Shown: positions 36,993-47,878, counted from the stretch's first letter. The stretch is DNA of 64,000 nt from Ancylobacter crimeensis (GCF_023016805.1 NZ_JALKCH010000008.1:52877-116876), one strand, 5' to 3'. The notes: generated from the sequence alone by a model not told the origin. Translations and numbers: made by a program.

Positions 36993-37718
36993 GTGGCTGT
37001 CACACTGAATTGCGACATGGGTGAGAGCTACGGGCAATGGCGCTTCGGCAATGATGCGGCGATCATGCCCTTCGTCGACTGCGCCAACATCGCCTGCGGA
37101 TTTCACGCCTCCGATCCCGCCACCATGATGCGCACCGTCGATCTGGCGCTGGAGCACGGCAAGGCGATCGGCGCCCACCCGTCCCTGCCGGACCGAGAAG
37201 GCTTCGGCCGGCGCGAGATGCGGCTGCAGCCGGCCGAACTCAAGGCGGCCTTCATCTACCAGATCGGCGCTTTGTCCGGGTTCCTGAAGGCGCAAGGCGT
37301 CTCGCTCGCCCATGTGAAGCCGCACGGCATCATTTACGGGATGGCGGCCCGGGACATGGACACCGCGCGTGCCATAGCCGAGGCAGTCGCGGTCTTCGAG
37401 GTGCCGCTGTTCGGCATGGCGGGCACGTTTCACGAGCAGGCCGCGACCCAGATCGGCCTGCCCTTCGTAGGCGAGTTTTTCGCCGATCTCGCCTACGGAC
37501 CTGCTGGCGAGCTGCTCATTCCGCGCACCCAGTCGGCGGTGGACGTCGCGCGCGCTGCGGCGCGCCTTGGCGGCGCGCTCAGCGAAGGGCGGGTGGCCGC
37601 GATCGACGGCACACCGCTCCCAGTACGCTTCGGCACGGTCTGCATCCACTCCGATCCTCCGAACGCCGACGAGGTGGCGAAAGCAATGCGTGGGGTGCTC
37701 GACGCCCACGCCGTCTGA
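36993..37718 (+). CDS. LamB/YcsF family protein, 5-oxoprolinase subunit A-like
   Basis: The 241-residue protein begins VAVTLNCDMGESYGQW, the family's metal-binding start. It continues with CANIACGFHASDPATM, GAHPSLPDREGFGRR and HVKPHGIIYGMA. PxpA with PxpB and PxpC forms ATP-dependent 5-oxoprolinase; LamB of fungi is tied to lactam use. Here it opens an operon with AHS1/AHS2, biotin carrier and biotin carboxylase genes, so it likely supplies the ring-opening hydrolase part for a lactam. The GTG at 36993 has GGAG 8 bases upstream. Confidence 0.9.
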   Translation: MAVTLNCDMGESYGQWRFGNDAAIMPFVDCANIACGFHASDPATMMRTVDLALEHGKAIGAHPSLPDREGFGRREMRLQPAELKAAFIYQIGALSGFLKAQGVSLAHVKPHGIIYGMAARDMDTARAIAEAVAVFEVPLFGMAGTFHEQAATQIGLPFVGEFFADLAYGPAGELLIPRTQSAVDVARAAARLGGALSEGRVAAIDGTPLPVRFGTVCIHSDPPNADEVAKAMRGVLDAHAV

Positions 37719-37785
37719 GATCCAAGAAGCGGGGCGCAGATCCCGTCTCCCAATCCTTCAAAACCTTCCAGATCAGGAGAATGAC

Positions 37786-38853
37786 GTGAACAAGATTTCC
37801 ATGGGTCTCGGCCTTGCGCTGGGCGCGCTTGCTGTCGGCGGCGCCGCACATGCCGATTCCAAGGTCAGCTTTCCCGTCGAGCTCGTCGTCGACGGCGCCA
37901 AGAAGGATTTCGACTGGAAGCTCCTCAAGGCCGAGGAGGTCACGAAGCCGTGGACGGTCTGCGTGCTGTTTCCGCATCTGAAGGACAGCTACTGGGTGGC
38001 GGCGAATTATGGCGTTGCGGACGAGCTGAAGCGTCTCGGCGTCGGCATGACGCTGTATGAGGCCGGCGGCTACACCAACCTGTCGACGCAGCTCAGCCAG
38101 ATGGACAACTGCATCGCGCAGAAGGCCGACGGCATCATTCTCGGCGCCATCAGTGCGGACGGCGTCGGCGCGCTGGTCAAGAAGGCGAAGGAAGCCGGCA
38201 TCCCGGTCATCGACTTCGTGAACGGCGTCAACGGCCCGGACGTTGCCGGCCACGCGCTGGTGAGCTTCTACGACCTCGCCTTCACCACCGGCAAATATCT
38301 GGTCGAGCAGGCGAAGGACAAGCCGCTGAAGGTCGGCTTCTTTCCCGGACCGCAGGGTGCGGGCTGGTCGGATGATGCGGTGCGCGGCTTCAACGATGCC
38401 ATCAAGGGCAGCAATATCGACGTGGTGGTGACCCGTCGCGGCGACACCGGGCTCAATGTGCAGCTCGACCTCATCAACAATGCACTGCAGACCTACACCG
38501 ATATCAACTGGCTGGTGGGCGTCGATATCGCCGCGCAGGCGGCGGCGGTCGCGGTGCGCAATGCGGGCCTGACCGATACCGTGAATGTCGCGGCCTTCGA
38601 CATCATCCCGCCGGTGTTCGACGACATCCAGGCGGGTGCTACCAAGGCCTCGCCGACCGACTTCACCTCCCTGCAGGGCCGCCTCGCGGCCGACATGGTG
38701 GTGCGCCTGCTGGAGGGCCAGCAGCTCCCGGCGCGTCGCGCGGGCCCCAAGCCGGAGATGGTGACCTCCGAGACCATCAAGTCGTTCACCATGACCGACA
38801 TGTTCGCACCGAAGGGATATTCCGTCACCTTCACGCTCGACGCAAAGAAATGA
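37786..38853 (+). CDS. TorT-like periplasmic substrate-binding protein
   Basis: The 355-residue binding protein of the sugar-type (periplasmic-binding-protein-like I) fold has a signal peptide ending GGAAHA (about residue 23). The two-lobe core includes VCVLFPHLKDSYWVAANYGV, NCIAQKADGIILGAI and GFFPGPQGAGWSDDAVRGFN. It resembles TorT-type proteins that bind small amines or oxides. It precedes an ATPase and a permease of the ribose type and therefore should deliver the pathway substrate. The GTG at 37786 with AGGAG 7 bases upstream is the start; the longer frame overlaps pxpA. Confidence 0.87.
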   Translation: MNKISMGLGLALGALAVGGAAHADSKVSFPVELVVDGAKKDFDWKLLKAEEVTKPWTVCVLFPHLKDSYWVAANYGVADELKRLGVGMTLYEAGGYTNLSTQLSQMDNCIAQKADGIILGAISADGVGALVKKAKEAGIPVIDFVNGVNGPDVAGHALVSFYDLAFTTGKYLVEQAKDKPLKVGFFPGPQGAGWSDDAVRGFNDAIKGSNIDVVVTRRGDTGLNVQLDLINNALQTYTDINWLVGVDIAAQAAAVAVRNAGLTDTVNVAAFDIIPPVFDDIQAGATKASPTDFTSLQGRLAADMVVRLLEGQQLPARRAGPKPEMVTSETIKSFTMTDMFAPKGYSVTFTLDAKK

Positions 38854-40367
38854 GCGAGGCGGCGAAAGCGCGTTCCGAAGGCGAGGTCTTTGCCTCGCTT
38901 TCGGGAGTCTCTAAGTTCTATGGCTCCTATGCGGCGCTCAAGGATGTCAGCCTCACCCTCAGGCGGGGCGAGGTGCACATGCTGCTGGGCGAGAACGGCG
39001 CCGGCAAATCCACGCTGGTCAGCCTGCTCACGGGTGCCAACCGCCCGGATGAAGGCGAGGTCACGCTGCTCGGCCGCCGTGTGGAAGGCCTGACGCCCGC
39101 CTATGCGCGGGAGGCCGGCGTGAACGCGGTTCTGCAGGACTTCGCGCTGGCGCCGACGATGACGGTCGCGGAGAACTATGCGCTTGGCCGAGAAGAAACC
39201 TGGGGCGGCCTTCTGTCCACCCGGACGATGCGCGAGCAGGCGGTTGCGGCGATGGCGGCGATCGGCGTCGCGCTCGATCCCGACCTGCGTGTCGACCGCC
39301 TGAGCCGCGCCGAGCAGCAATTGCTGGAGATCGTCCGGGCGCTGGGCGGCAAGCCGGGCGCTCTCATTCTCGACGAGCCGACGGCAACGCTGAGCCACGA
39401 CGAATCCGAACGCCTGTTCGCCGCGGTCCTGAAGCTGCGTGCCGAGGGCTGGGCGATCCTCTACATCAGCCACCGGATGGAGGAGATCCGCCGCCTCGGC
39501 GACGTCGTCACCATCCTGCGCGACGGCCGATTGACCGGGCATCACCGCCTGAGCGAGGTCACCAACGAGAAGATGGTGGCCGAGATGGTCGGCCGCGACA
39601 TGGGGCACTTCTACCCCGACATCATGCCGCGTCCCGGCAACGTCGCTTTCGAGACCCGGGCTCTGAAGGCCGGTGGCCGCCTCAAGGATGCCTCCCTGAA
39701 CGCGCGCTATGGCGAGATTGTCGGCATTGGCGGGCTGGTGGGCTGCGGCAAGGCGGAGGTGGCGCGCGCGGCCTTCGGCCTGGTTCCGGTCGATGGCGGA
39801 AGCGTCTGGCTGGATGGCGCGGAGGTGACCGGCGTCGGCCCGAGGGCGATGCTCGCGCGCGGCTTCATCTATCTCCCGCAGGACCGGCGCGGGGAAGCGT
39901 TGGCCCTCAACCGGTCGATCGCCGAGAACATCACCATGGAGGTGATCGGTCGGTCGGGCGGGCTCGGGCTGCTCGCTTATTCGAAGCTGTCGTCCATCGT
40001 GTCCGATCTCGTGCGGCGGCTCAACATCTCGCCGGCGCAGCCGGACAAGCAGGTGCAGGAGCTTTCAGGCGGCAACCAGCAGAAGGTGGTGCTGGGGCGC
40101 GCGCTCTCCCTGCCGCGCAAGGTCTATGTCTTCGACGAGCCGACCTCCGGCATCGACGTGGCGGCTCGCCGCGATTTCTACGACCAGCTTTCGGCGCTGG
40201 TCGCCAACGGGGCCGCGATCCTGCTGATCTCATCGGATCTGCAGGAACTCGTCCACCTGTCGCACCGGGTCTACGTCATGCAGGAAGGGGTCTGCGTCGC
40301 CCATCTGCAGGGCGAGGCCATCACTGAAGATGCCGTGGTTTCCCACGCCTTCGGCGCCGCAGCGTGA
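38850..40367 (+). CDS. ABC importer ATP-binding protein (RbsA/MglA type, double ATPase)
   Basis: This 505-residue protein has two ATPase halves. Half 1 has Walker A GENGAGKST, a reduced signature LSRAEQQLLEI and Walker B LILDEPTATL. Half 2 has a degenerate Walker A (GGLVGCGKAE), the full signature LSGGNQQKVVLGRAL and VYVFDEPTSGID. One active and one degenerate site is the rule for this class. It overlaps the binding-protein gene by 4 bases (ATGA) and is followed by the permease. Confidence 0.95.
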   Translation: MSEAAKARSEGEVFASLSGVSKFYGSYAALKDVSLTLRRGEVHMLLGENGAGKSTLVSLLTGANRPDEGEVTLLGRRVEGLTPAYAREAGVNAVLQDFALAPTMTVAENYALGREETWGGLLSTRTMREQAVAAMAAIGVALDPDLRVDRLSRAEQQLLEIVRALGGKPGALILDEPTATLSHDESERLFAAVLKLRAEGWAILYISHRMEEIRRLGDVVTILRDGRLTGHHRLSEVTNEKMVAEMVGRDMGHFYPDIMPRPGNVAFETRALKAGGRLKDASLNARYGEIVGIGGLVGCGKAEVARAAFGLVPVDGGSVWLDGAEVTGVGPRAMLARGFIYLPQDRRGEALALNRSIAENITMEVIGRSGGLGLLAYSKLSSIVSDLVRRLNISPAQPDKQVQELSGGNQQKVVLGRALSLPRKVYVFDEPTSGIDVAARRDFYDQLSALVANGAAILLISSDLQELVHLSHRVYVMQEGVCVAHLQGEAITEDAVVSHAFGAAA

Positions 40368-40377
40368 GGATCTGTCC

Positions 40378-41412
<1,035 letters not shown>

Positions 41413-41448
41413 GGCGGCGCCCTCTTCTCAATGCCAAAGGTTGTCGTG

Positions 41449-42918
41449 ATGTCCCATGTGCCGGCCAAGGCCATTCCCCATCTCCATGAAAAGGCGCTTG
41501 TCGGAGGGAGCTGGGTTTCCGCGCCGTCCGGCGGAGTGATCGACGTCACCAATCCCGCCGATGGCATGCGGGTGGGGAGCGTGCCCAATCTCGACGCGAG
41601 CGGGGCGCTTGCGGCGGTAGCGGCGGCAGAGAACGCCCTTCCTGCGTGGCGCGGGCTTTCCGCCCAGCAGCGCGCCGCGCATCTCCGACGCTGGCACGGG
41701 CTTGTGCTCGAACATATCGAGGGGCTGGCCCATCTCCTGACCACCGAGCAGGGCAAGACACTCGCCGAAGCCCGCGGCGAGATCGCCTATGGCGCAACCT
41801 TCATCGAATGGTTCGCGGAAGAAGCCAAGCGTGTTTATGGCGACACGATCCCCGCCCCCAAGGCGGGAAGCCGCATCATCGTCCAGAAGCAGCCGGTCGG
41901 CGTGGTCGCTGCGATCATTCCGTGGAATTTTCCGTCGGCGCTGTTCAACCGCAAGGTTGCCGCGGCCCTCGCAGCCGGCTGCACGGTGGTGGTGAAGCCC
42001 TCCGAATTCACCCCGTTCAGCGCGCTGGCCCTCGCGGCATTGGCCGAGCAGGCCGGCCTTCCCAAGGGGGTGGTGAATGTCGTCACCGGCGATCCCGCGC
42101 CGATCGGGGAAGCGCTGATGGCCAGCCCGGTGGTGCGCAAGATCTCGTTCACCGGCTCGACCCGCGTCGGAAAGCTGCTGCTCGCACAGGCGGCCCAGAC
42201 GGTGAAGCGCACCTCGATGGAGCTGGGCGGCAACGCGCCGTTGATCGTCTTCGACGACGCGGACATTCCGACCGCGGTGCAGGCGTGCATGAACTCGAAA
42301 TTCCGCAATGCCGGCCAGACCTGCGTGTGCGCCAACCGGATATATGTGCAGGACGGCATCTATGCTGCCTTCAGCCGGGCGCTGGTGGCGGCGGTCGAGC
42401 GGCTGAAAGTGGGCCCCGGCCTGTCGGAAGGCGTGACCATCGGGCCGCTGATCAACCGTGCGGCGGTCGCCAAGGTGGAGCGACACATCGCCGATGCGGT
42501 CGCGAAGGGCGGGCGGATCGTGCTCGGCGGTACGCGTCATGCGCTCGGCGGCACCTTCTTCGAACCGACCGTCATCGAGGGTGCGACGGACGAGATGGAC
42601 CTCGCCCATGATGAAACCTTCGGTCCCGTGGCTCCCCTGTTCCGCTTCGCCGACGAGGCCGAGGCCATCGCTCTGGCAAACGCCACGAGCTACGGCCTTG
42701 CCTCCTACATCTTCACCGCCAGCCTCGACCGGATGTGGCGCGTCACCGACGCGCTCGAAACCGGCATGGTGGGTGTGAACGAGGGACTCATCTCCAACGA
42801 GGTGGCGCCGTTCGGCGGCATCAAGGAGAGCGGGTTGGGCCGTGAAGGTTCGCGCTACGGGATCGATGAATATCTCGAGCAGAAATACATCATGATTTCA
42901 CCGGCGCTGGCCGCGTGA
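41449..42918 (+). CDS. NAD(P)-dependent semialdehyde dehydrogenase (GabD-like)
   Basis: The 489-residue aldehyde dehydrogenase has the cofactor motif FTGSTRVGKLL, the catalytic Glu in MELGGNAPLIVFDDAD and the nucleophile Cys in RNAGQTCVCANR. The surrounding sequence (NRIYVQDGIYAAF, GPLINRAAVAKVERHI) is that of succinate-semialdehyde dehydrogenases. In this operon it would oxidise the semialdehyde produced by the next gene's aminotransferase. An ATG at 41431 is possible; 41449 has an AAAGG at better spacing. Confidence 0.93.
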   Translation: MSHVPAKAIPHLHEKALVGGSWVSAPSGGVIDVTNPADGMRVGSVPNLDASGALAAVAAAENALPAWRGLSAQQRAAHLRRWHGLVLEHIEGLAHLLTTEQGKTLAEARGEIAYGATFIEWFAEEAKRVYGDTIPAPKAGSRIIVQKQPVGVVAAIIPWNFPSALFNRKVAAALAAGCTVVVKPSEFTPFSALALAALAEQAGLPKGVVNVVTGDPAPIGEALMASPVVRKISFTGSTRVGKLLLAQAAQTVKRTSMELGGNAPLIVFDDADIPTAVQACMNSKFRNAGQTCVCANRIYVQDGIYAAFSRALVAAVERLKVGPGLSEGVTIGPLINRAAVAKVERHIADAVAKGGRIVLGGTRHALGGTFFEPTVIEGATDEMDLAHDETFGPVAPLFRFADEAEAIALANATSYGLASYIFTASLDRMWRVTDALETGMVGVNEGLISNEVAPFGGIKESGLGREGSRYGIDEYLEQKYIMISPALAA

Positions 42919-42935
42919 TCGGGGGAGGAACTGCC

Positions 42936-44315
42936 ATGAGCGCTTCCAATTCGCTGGCCCATGCCGACATCACCACCCTGTTGCACCCCTACACGGATGC
43001 CCGTGCTCATGAGGCGAAGGGTCCGATCGTCATCGATCGGGGCAAGGGCATCTACGTCTACGACGACAGCGGCAAGGAATATATCGAAGGGCTCGCCGGG
43101 CTCTGGTCGGTGGCGGTCGGCTTCGACGAGCCGCGGCTGGTGGAGGCCGCAGCGCGGCAGATGGCGAAATTGCCATATTACCATACCTTCAGCAGCAAAT
43201 CGCACGAGCCTTCCATCCGGCTCGCCGAGAAGCTGGTGGAGATGACGCCGGAGAACCTGACCCGCGTCTTCTTCACCTCATCGGGTTCGGAAGCCAACGA
43301 CACCGTCGTCAAGATGGTGTGGTACATGAACAACGCGCTGGGGCGCCCGCGGAAGAAGACGTTCCTCGCACGCACCAAGGCCTATCACGGCATCACCGTC
43401 GCCTCGGGTTCGCTGACCGGCCTGCCAAACAACCATCGCGATTTCGATCTGCCGGCCATTCCGGTGCGCCACCTGACCTGCCCTCACTTCTATCGCTTCG
43501 GCCTGCCGGGCGAGAGCGAGGCAGCATTCACCGCGCGGTTGGTCGCCGAAGCCGAGCAGGTCATTCTCGAAGAGGGGCCGGAGACCATCGCCGCCTTCAT
43601 CGGCGAGCCGCTGATGGCCGCCGGCGGGGTGCTGCCGCCACCCGAAGGCTACTGGCAGGGCATCGAGGCACTGTGCCGGAAATACGATATCCTGCTGGTC
43701 GCGGACGAGGTCATCAACGGCTTCGGCCGGCTCGGCTCCAGCTTCGGCTGCGTCCATTACGGCTTCACGCCGGACATATTGGTCGCATCCAAACAGATCA
43801 CCTCGTCCTACATGCCGCTGGCCGCGATCGTATTCAGCGAAGCGATCTACAACGCCATCGCCGACAATACGGCGCGTATCGGCACCTTCGGCCACGGCTT
43901 CACCGCCTCCGGCCATCCGGTCGCTACGGCGGTCGGACTCGAGAACCTCGCCATCATCGAGGAGAAGGACCTCGTCGGCAACGCGGCGCGTGTCGGCGCG
44001 GTGCTGCAGCGTGAGCTCGCCCGTTTTGCCGATCATCCCCTGGTTGGCGAGGTGCGCGGCGCCGGCCTGATCGCCGCGCTCGAACTGGTGAGCGACAAGG
44101 CGACCAAGGCGCCGTTCGCGCCGATCGGCAAGGTGGGCGCTGCCGCCTATGCGGCGGGCCATGCCAACGGCCTCATCGTGCGTGCCATCGGCGACACGGT
44201 GGCGCTGTGTCCGCCGCTGGTCATCACGGAATCGCAGGTCTTGGAGCTGGTGGCGCGCCTCGGGCGGACCCTGGATGACGTCGCGGCGCAACTGCCCGAC
44301 CTGCAGCTCGGTTGA
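42936..44315 (+). CDS. Class III (omega-amino acid) aminotransferase
   Basis: The 459-residue PLP enzyme has the pyridoxal-anchoring K within LVASKQITSSYMPLAA, the DEVINGFGRLGSSFGC segment with the conserved Asp, and RVFFTSSGSEANDTVVKM. This subgroup includes omega-amino acid:pyruvate and GABA-type transaminases. Between a semialdehyde dehydrogenase and lactam-opening genes, an omega-amino acid such as 4-aminobutyrate is the likely amino donor. GGGGGAGGAA precedes the ATG. Confidence 0.92.
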   Translation: MSASNSLAHADITTLLHPYTDARAHEAKGPIVIDRGKGIYVYDDSGKEYIEGLAGLWSVAVGFDEPRLVEAAARQMAKLPYYHTFSSKSHEPSIRLAEKLVEMTPENLTRVFFTSSGSEANDTVVKMVWYMNNALGRPRKKTFLARTKAYHGITVASGSLTGLPNNHRDFDLPAIPVRHLTCPHFYRFGLPGESEAAFTARLVAEAEQVILEEGPETIAAFIGEPLMAAGGVLPPPEGYWQGIEALCRKYDILLVADEVINGFGRLGSSFGCVHYGFTPDILVASKQITSSYMPLAAIVFSEAIYNAIADNTARIGTFGHGFTASGHPVATAVGLENLAIIEEKDLVGNAARVGAVLQRELARFADHPLVGEVRGAGLIAALELVSDKATKAPFAPIGKVGAAAYAAGHANGLIVRAIGDTVALCPPLVITESQVLELVARLGRTLDDVAAQLPDLQLG

Positions 44316-44327
44316 GGGAGACGCCCG

Positions 44328-45194
44328 GTGATCTACGCCCAACCCACATTCCTTCCTGCCGGCGATCGCTATGTGCTGATCGAGTTCGGCAACGAAATGA
44401 ATCTCGACCTCAATTTCATGGCGCAGGGCCTCGCCTCTGCGGTGCGACAGGCGGCGATTCCCGGCATCATCGAGACGGCGCCGTGCTTCGCCTCGCTCCT
44501 GGTTCATTACGATCCCGAGATCCTCACCTTGTCGCAGACAGCGGATCTGCTGGGAGGCCTCGCCGCCTCGCTCGGCCGTTCGGACGATATCGAGCTGTCG
44601 AGCCGGCTGTTCTATTTGCCGGCTCTCTATCTCGATCCGTGGACCCGCGAATGCGTGGAGGATTATTGCGCCCGCATCGCGAAGAAGGTGCCGGACCCCG
44701 AACTGCTGGTGCAGGAGAACGGGCTCGACGGCGTAGACCATCTGGTGCGGCTGCATTCCTCCTCGGAATACTGGGTTGCCTCGCTCGGTTTCTGGCCGGG
44801 GCTGCCCTTCCTGATGCCGCTCGATCCGCGTGCGCGGCTCACCGCGCCGAAATACAACCCGCCGCGCACCAACACGCCGCAGGGCGCGATCGGGCTCGGC
44901 GGAGCGGCCAATTCGATCTATCCCGTCGCGACGCCCGGCGGGTACCAGATCTTCGCGCGCACCCCCGTCCCGATCTGGGATGCGACCGGCACGCGGCGCG
45001 GCTTCGACGGCGCCCTGTGCCTCTTCCGGCCGGGCGACCGCATCCGCTTCGTTCCCGTGACACGCGATGAGTATGACGCTGTCGAGGCCCAGGTGAACGA
45101 GAACCGGTACGAAGTAACCGTTGTCGAATATCAGAAATTCGTCGTTCGCGACTACAAGGCGTGGTGCGAGAAGCTTCCCGGGAAGAGGGCCTGA
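44328..45194 (+). CDS. Allophanate hydrolase subunit 1 / KipI (PxpB-like) protein
   Basis: The 288-residue protein has the AHS1/KipI domain: RYVLIEFGNEMNLDLNFMAQ near the N-terminus, and FWPGLPFLMPLDPRARL, TPQGAIGLGG, YPVATPGGYQIFARTP in the C-terminal part. It is about 60 residues longer than B. subtilis KipI, mainly at the C-terminus. With the next gene it forms the pair used by 5-oxoprolinase and by urea amidolyase-type carboxylases, where it binds the amide substrate. It starts with GTG. Confidence 0.9.
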   Translation: MIYAQPTFLPAGDRYVLIEFGNEMNLDLNFMAQGLASAVRQAAIPGIIETAPCFASLLVHYDPEILTLSQTADLLGGLAASLGRSDDIELSSRLFYLPALYLDPWTRECVEDYCARIAKKVPDPELLVQENGLDGVDHLVRLHSSSEYWVASLGFWPGLPFLMPLDPRARLTAPKYNPPRTNTPQGAIGLGGAANSIYPVATPGGYQIFARTPVPIWDATGTRRGFDGALCLFRPGDRIRFVPVTRDEYDAVEAQVNENRYEVTVVEYQKFVVRDYKAWCEKLPGKRA

Positions 45195-45195
45195 C

Positions 45196-46170
45196 ATGAT
45201 CGAGATCGTCAAAGCCGGGCTCGAGACGTCCATTCAGGATTATCCCGGCCGCATCGGCTACTGGAACCAGGGCTTCCCGCCGTCCGGTCCGATGGACAGC
45301 TGGTCGTTTCGCATGGCCAACATCCTGGTCGGCAATGCGCCGGGGGCGGCGGGGCTCGAATGCCAGTTCCTCGGCCCCACGCTCGGCTTCCAGCAGGACA
45401 CTGTGGTGGCGATCACCGGGGCCGACATGAGGCCGACGCTCGACGGCATTGCCTTGCCGCTGTGGCAATCGGTGGCGGTGCGGGCGGGACAGGTGCTTGC
45501 GCTTGGCGCAGCCCGTCTCGGGGCTCGCGCCTATATCGCGATCGCCGGTGGCATCGCCAACCCGGAACGCCTCGGTTCGCGCTCCACCTTCCACAAGGCG
45601 GGGGTTGGCGGCATCGACGGGCATGCGGTGAAGGCGGGTCAGGTGCTGCCCGTGTTCGACGGCACGGGGACGGCTGGGCTCGTGGTCCCGGAAGCGCTGC
45701 GGCCTGAGATCCGAACCGACAGGCGTTGGGAGATCGAGGTTTGCGCCGGACCGAACGACGACTGGATCGACGCGGCCGGGCAGGAGCGTTTTCTGTCCTC
45801 GGACTGGAAGCTGTCGGCGAAATCGGATCGTACCGGCTTCCGGCTCGAGGGGCCGGAATGGACCTTTGCGGAGAAGGCGATCAACAAACCGAAGGAGCAC
45901 GGCTCGCTGCCGTCCAACATCATCGATCACGGGTACCCGCTCGGCGCGATCAACCTCGCCGGCCAGACCCCCATCATCCTCGTCAATGACGGTCCGTCGA
46001 TGGGAGGGTTCATCAACCCCTACACGGTGCCGTCCGCCGCATTCTGGAAGCTCGGCCAGGCAAAGCCCGGCGAAATCTTCCGCTTCCGCCAGGTGAGCGT
46101 CGAGGAGGCGCAGGACATGGCGCGCGCGATCAAGGCGCGCTGTGTCGCCGGCAACCTCGTGACGCTCTGA
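45196..46170 (+). CDS. Allophanate hydrolase subunit 2 / KipA (PxpC-like) protein
   Basis: The 324-residue AHS2-domain protein begins MIEIVKAGLETSIQDYPGRI, followed by GYWNQGFPPSGPMDSWSFRM, then GARAYIAIAGGIANP and KPKEHGSLPSNIIDHGYPLG, all family-typical. It partners AHS1 as the carboxyltransferase/amide-binding half. It begins 1 base after the previous stop. Followed by biotin carrier and carboxylase genes, it argues that the substrate amide nitrogen is carboxylated before ring opening, as with urea in urea amidolyase. Confidence 0.93.
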   Translation: MIEIVKAGLETSIQDYPGRIGYWNQGFPPSGPMDSWSFRMANILVGNAPGAAGLECQFLGPTLGFQQDTVVAITGADMRPTLDGIALPLWQSVAVRAGQVLALGAARLGARAYIAIAGGIANPERLGSRSTFHKAGVGGIDGHAVKAGQVLPVFDGTGTAGLVVPEALRPEIRTDRRWEIEVCAGPNDDWIDAAGQERFLSSDWKLSAKSDRTGFRLEGPEWTFAEKAINKPKEHGSLPSNIIDHGYPLGAINLAGQTPIILVNDGPSMGGFINPYTVPSAAFWKLGQAKPGEIFRFRQVSVEEAQDMARAIKARCVAGNLVTL

Positions 46171-46189
46171 ACACCGAAGGGATACCTCC

Positions 46190-46426
46190 ATGGCCACGCA
46201 GATCCTCGCTCCCCTTCCCGGCGTGTTCTATCGCCGCCCCACGCCCGCCGAGCCGCCGTTCAAGGAAGAAGGCGACGCGGTGGCCGTGGGCGACACCATA
46301 GGTCTGGTCGAGGCGATGAAGTCCTTCTTTCCGGTGGAGGCCGAAACGGCCGGACGGCTCGTCGCCTATCGGATCGAGGACGGCCAGACGGTCGATGCCG
46401 ACGACGTGATCGCGGACATTGCGTAA
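46190..46426 (+). CDS. Biotin carboxyl carrier domain protein
   Basis: The 78-residue stand-alone biotinyl domain begins with a strand ILAPLPGVFYRRPTPAEPPF. The biotin-accepting Lys is in GLVEAMKSFFPVEAE, and VDADDVIADIA ends the domain. The sequence around the Lys is EAMKS, not the AMKM of lipid-synthesis BCCP, as often in oxoprolinase-linked carriers. There is no Ala/Pro linker. It should be charged by the next gene's carboxylase. Confidence 0.92.
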   Translation: MATQILAPLPGVFYRRPTPAEPPFKEEGDAVAVGDTIGLVEAMKSFFPVEAETAGRLVAYRIEDGQTVDADDVIADIA

Positions 46427-46430
46427 TCCG

Positions 46431-47783
46431 ATGGCCATACGGAAGCTGTTCATCGCCAACCGCGGCGAGATCGCGGTCAGGATCAACCGCGCCGCGCGCT
46501 CGCTGGGTATCGCGACCGTGCAGGCCGCAAGCGAGGCCGACCGCGACATGCTGGCTTGTCGCCTGGCCGACGAGGTGAGCGTGGTCGGCCCGGCCAAAGC
46601 CTCCGAATCCTATCTCAACATCCCGGCCATGATGGCTGCGATCACGGAGAGCGGGGCGGATGCCGTGCATCCCGGCTACGGGTTCCTGTCCGAAAATCCC
46701 GCTTTCGTGCAGGCCGTCGAGGCGGCCAGTATCACCTTTGTCGGCCCCGGTGCGGACACCATCGCGCGGATGGGCGACAAGGCGACGGCGCGGGCCGAGG
46801 CCATTGCCGCCGGCGTACCGGTCGTGCCCGGAAGTCCCGGGCGCGTCGACGGCGCGGCGGAAGCGCTGCGCCTCGCCCCGGAGATCGGTTATCCGGTGAT
46901 GGTGAAAGCCAGCGCCGGTGGCGGCGGGCGCGGCATCCGCGTCGCCCGCGACGCGGCCGATCTCGAAAAGCAGCTTCCGCTGGCGATGGCCGAGGCCGGG
47001 GCTGCGTTCGGCGACAACGGTCTTTATTTGGAACGCTACATCGAGCGGGCCCGCCATATCGAGGTACAGGTCCTCGGCGACGGGGAGCGCACGGTTCATC
47101 TGTTCGAGCGCGAATGCTCGCTGCAGCGCAAGCGCCAGAAGGTATGGGAGGAGGGGCCATCCTCCGCGCTCGCCGAAGAGACGCGGCAGCGGCTCTGCGC
47201 CTCCGCCGTGGCGCTGGCCGAGCGGGTGGGATATCGCGGCGCGGGAACGCTGGAATATCTCTATGACGACCAGACCGGCGAATTCTTCTTCATCGAGATG
47301 AATACCCGGATCCAGGTCGAGCACCCGGTGACCGAGGCGATTACCGGCATCGATCTGGTCGCGGCACAGCTCCGCATCGCTGGCGGCGAAACGCTGTGGT
47401 TGACGCAGGCGGACGTGATCCGCAAGGGCCACGCCATAGAGGTGCGCATCAACGCGGAAGATCCGGCCCGGCATTTCATGCCGTCACCGGGAACCATCAC
47501 GCGATACGAGCCTCCTGCGACCGGCCGCTTCGATACCTTCGTTTATGAAGGCTACAAGGTCGTTCCGTTCTACGACTCGCTGCTCGGCAAGCTCATCGTG
47601 CATGCCGAGACCCGGCAGGGTGCTCTTGCCGCGCTGGAACAGGCCCTCGGCAGCCTCAGCGTCGAAGGCATCAAGACCACCGCGCCGCTGCACAGGACCC
47701 TGCTGAAGGCTCCCGACGTGGTGGCCGGCAACGTCAATACCTCCTGGCTGGAACGCTGGATGCAGGCGGCGAAGCCCGCATGA
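46431..47783 (+). CDS. Biotin carboxylase
   Basis: The 450-residue ATP-grasp enzyme is like AccC: RKLFIANRGEIAVRINRAAR at the N-terminus, VHPGYGFLSENPAF, the Gly-rich KASAGGGGRGIRVAR and EMNTRIQVEHPVTE. It carboxylates biotin with bicarbonate and ATP. It resembles the AccC of lipid synthesis, but the operon context points to a dedicated role with AHS1/AHS2. The ATG is 5 bases after the previous stop; a nearer TTG is not credible. Confidence 0.94.
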   Translation: MAIRKLFIANRGEIAVRINRAARSLGIATVQAASEADRDMLACRLADEVSVVGPAKASESYLNIPAMMAAITESGADAVHPGYGFLSENPAFVQAVEAASITFVGPGADTIARMGDKATARAEAIAAGVPVVPGSPGRVDGAAEALRLAPEIGYPVMVKASAGGGGRGIRVARDAADLEKQLPLAMAEAGAAFGDNGLYLERYIERARHIEVQVLGDGERTVHLFERECSLQRKRQKVWEEGPSSALAEETRQRLCASAVALAERVGYRGAGTLEYLYDDQTGEFFFIEMNTRIQVEHPVTEAITGIDLVAAQLRIAGGETLWLTQADVIRKGHAIEVRINAEDPARHFMPSPGTITRYEPPATGRFDTFVYEGYKVVPFYDSLLGKLIVHAETRQGALAALEQALGSLSVEGIKTTAPLHRTLLKAPDVVAGNVNTSWLERWMQAAKPA

Positions 47784-47852
47784 GACGGGGGCAGGGTCCG
47801 CACGCTTCTTCCCCTGGAGGTATTGCGAGCGGGGCGAACCGGTAACCTCGAA

Positions 47853-47878
47853 GGGAGCGAGCGCTCGCGCTCTCTCCC
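47853..47878. terminator. Imperfect hairpin between biotin carboxylase and marC genes
   Basis: GGGAG...CTCCC with an inner GAGC/GCTC stem lies in the 132-base convergent gap. It is weak in T content, so it is only a candidate terminator for both strands. Confidence 0.35.
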